From contig CAMBSB010000002.1 of the NCBI GenBank assembly GCA_945870155.1, positions 29,175 through 93,174 of the forward strand: 64,000 nucleotides of DNA, written 5' to 3'. A program made the translations under genes and the position numbers. The stretch comes from Paludibacter jiangxiensis (GTDB lineage: Bacteria > Bacteroidota > Bacteroidia > Bacteroidales > Paludibacteraceae). A model generated the notes under the pieces. The model searched no databases and was not told the DNA's origin. It saw only the letters and a program-made list of their open reading frames with translations. Below, piece by piece: positions 62,751-64,000 of the stretch. Positions within the stretch are counted from its first letter, which is position 1. Each line of letters opens with the position of its first letter.

Positions 62751-63530
62751 TTATTCAATTCCAAATATGTCTTTCATAATTCCAAGGAATCCCCGAATCT
62801 CATTCTCAGAGCGCTGCAAGCTATCACTTAGTGATTGATTAGGCAAGGATTTTTCCATTATATCAATAAATACACTCAATTCAGCTTTCATTGTGTCCGA
62901 TAATTCAATTGGTGTAAGCGGATCAATCCTCATAGCCAATAGTTTAAAAACGTCATCCCGATGTTTTCTAATATCACCTTTATGAACTTTTGGATTTGTT
63001 TTCTTTTCTTCTGTTAGATTTAAAAATGCTTTTACTTTTAAACAAAGAAGGGATAATGGATTGGCAATACGAATTCCGTCTTCAATAACACTGCTGTCAA
63101 TGGTCTGTTGATAATATTCTTCGTCCAATAGAATTGCAGAAAGACTTGGTGTATCTTCTCCAGTAGGAATTGGAGTTAAATGAAATCCGGTTGGTTCACC
63201 TAATATCTCAGGATATCTCGATAACAACTCTATTTGCACCGGAAAACCTTCTTGGGGGTCAATAAAGCGGAACAATTCGGTTACAGGTTCTTTTTCCCCT
63301 CGTTTTCGTTGACGGGAAGTGTATCCACCCAAATCAATAAATTCCCAAAAACGTTGTCCGAACTCGGGTGTCATTTTTTCGATAACCAATATCATGTCGA
63401 TATCGTCTGTTGCACGCGGGCGCATATCTGTATTTTGCAAAGTAATATCACATGCTGTTCCGCCGATAATAACGTAGTTATCTTCAAATCCAGAAAAATG
63501 TTCTTTAAACTTTTCTAATCCTTTTACCAT
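62751..63530 (-). CDS. AbiEii-like nucleotidyltransferase
   Basis: A 259-residue protein of the minimal nucleotidyltransferase type: VIIGGTACDI followed by RATDDIDMILVI, the G-G-x and D-x-D-like catalytic signature, then VQIELLS for the third acidic residue. The C-terminal half is helical, with a KVKAFLNLTEEKK segment like AbiEii. AbiEii toxins modify tRNA by adding nucleotides and are controlled by the AbiEi protein. Its start overlaps the upstream gene by seven bases. Confidence 0.7.
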   Translation of the reverse strand: MVKGLEKFKEHFSGFEDNYVIIGGTACDITLQNTDMRPRATDDIDMILVIEKMTPEFGQRFWEFIDLGGYTSRQRKRGEKEPVTELFRFIDPQEGFPVQIELLSRYPEILGEPTGFHLTPIPTGEDTPSLSAILLDEEYYQQTIDSSVIEDGIRIANPLSLLCLKVKAFLNLTEEKKTNPKVHKGDIRKHRDDVFKLLAMRIDPLTPIELSDTMKAELSVFIDIMEKSLPNQSLSDSLQRSENEIRGFLGIMKDIFGIE

Positions 63531-64000
63531 TTCATTTCTTCTATCATTATTTCTAACTCTTTTTCAATCCGGGCATCCGGCTCATCTTTCATGGATAAAT
63601 ACAACGAAAGTTTATCGACCACATTATGATTCGACAGAAAAGGCATAGTGGTTGGATATTTCCATATTTCGATCTTATTCAAACCTTCCACCTCATTGTA
63701 TTGAGCTCCAGACGGATTGAAAAGTTTGTCCCATATTGCTCGTGTTTCATATTGTTCTGAGTTCAAATGTGAATATTGCGACAAAGCATTTACTCCACTA
63801 ATACTAAAATCACATTCAGGTATGGCATCACAATACAAAACCTTCTTTACTGGTGATGACAAATAGCTTTGTGCTTTCGTCCAGAGTTCCCTTTTATAAC
63901 TGCCAAATCGTATATACTTAATTCCAGTGTTGTCTTTTATTTCTGTGCTACATAGTTTACAATCTTCAAGGTTTGCAACGGCACGTGCTAAAGCTACATA
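63524..64000 (-). CDS. Partner of the nucleotidyltransferase (5' end outside window)
   Basis: The frame is open to the window edge (63524-64000; an internal TTG at 63862 is not the start). The visible 158 residues contain YVALARAVANLEDC, KLCSTEIKDNTGIKYIRFGS and YKRELWTKAQSYLSSPVKKV. It lies where the AbiEi-type antitoxin gene is expected, and the overlap with the transferase gene suggests coupling. I do not recognise a HTH in the visible part; it may be beyond the edge. Confidence 0.5.
   Translation of the reverse strand, partial: YVALARAVANLEDCKLCSTEIKDNTGIKYIRFGSYKRELWTKAQSYLSSPVKKVLYCDAIPECDFSISGVNALSQYSHLNSEQYETRAIWDKLFNPSGAQYNEVEGLNKIEIWKYPTTMPFLSNHNVVDKLSLYLSMKDEPDARIEKELEIMIEEMKW

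Overview
This is a 64 kb piece of an AT-rich genome from the phylum Bacteroidota, most like order Bacteroidales. The signs are promoters of the Bacteroidota form TAnnTTTG before many genes (often TATCTTTG), a GT3-type glycogen synthase, a type IX secretion (T9SS) sorting domain, an OmpA protein with a calcium-repeat linker, type B ribosomal protein L31, an AmgK-RapZ fusion, and integrases of Bacteroidota families. No species can be named from sequence alone.

Layout. 1-2000: small secreted or lipoprotein genes of unknown role. 2030-4066: two broken, phage-like genes flanking tRNA-Phe. 4302-5829: a three-gene HipBST-type toxin-antitoxin operon. 6309-16641: a type I restriction-modification locus (hsdM, hsdS, an AlbA/Schlafen-type regulator with copied winged-helix modules, hsdR) with two unknown downstream genes. 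17075-49083: core chromosome. It holds glycogen synthase and phosphorylase, an NfnAB-like flavoprotein pair, OmpA, two acyl-CoA ligases, an M16 protease, AmgK-RapZ with MurU for cell-wall sugar recycling, a YafQ-type toxin-antitoxin pair, an ABC-F ATPase, rubrerythrin, MnmD, L31, TruA and PurU. Intergenic REP-like sequences and short-period repeats lie between them.

49542-59389: tRNA-Asp followed by a 9.8 kb integrated element. Its ends are marked by an 18-bp direct repeat of the tRNA 3' end (49601-49618 and 59372-59389). It carries a tyrosine recombinase, an excisionase-like gene, a probable phage/plasmid-type replication initiator, many small unknown genes, several candidate small RNAs and an 18-unit tandem repeat. 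No capsid or conjugation genes are seen. One predicted small RNA contains a 19-nt perfect complement of the integrase leader and start codon, and related RNA units are repeated in tandem. This possible antisense control system is the most interesting signal in the window.

59390-64000: a second tyrosine recombinase directly after the right attachment site, two helix-turn-helix genes, and an operon of an AbiE-like nucleotidyltransferase with its upstream partner and a metallophosphoesterase. This suggests a second, older element stacked at the same tRNA and running past the window end. All functional calls come from reading motifs; no database search was run.
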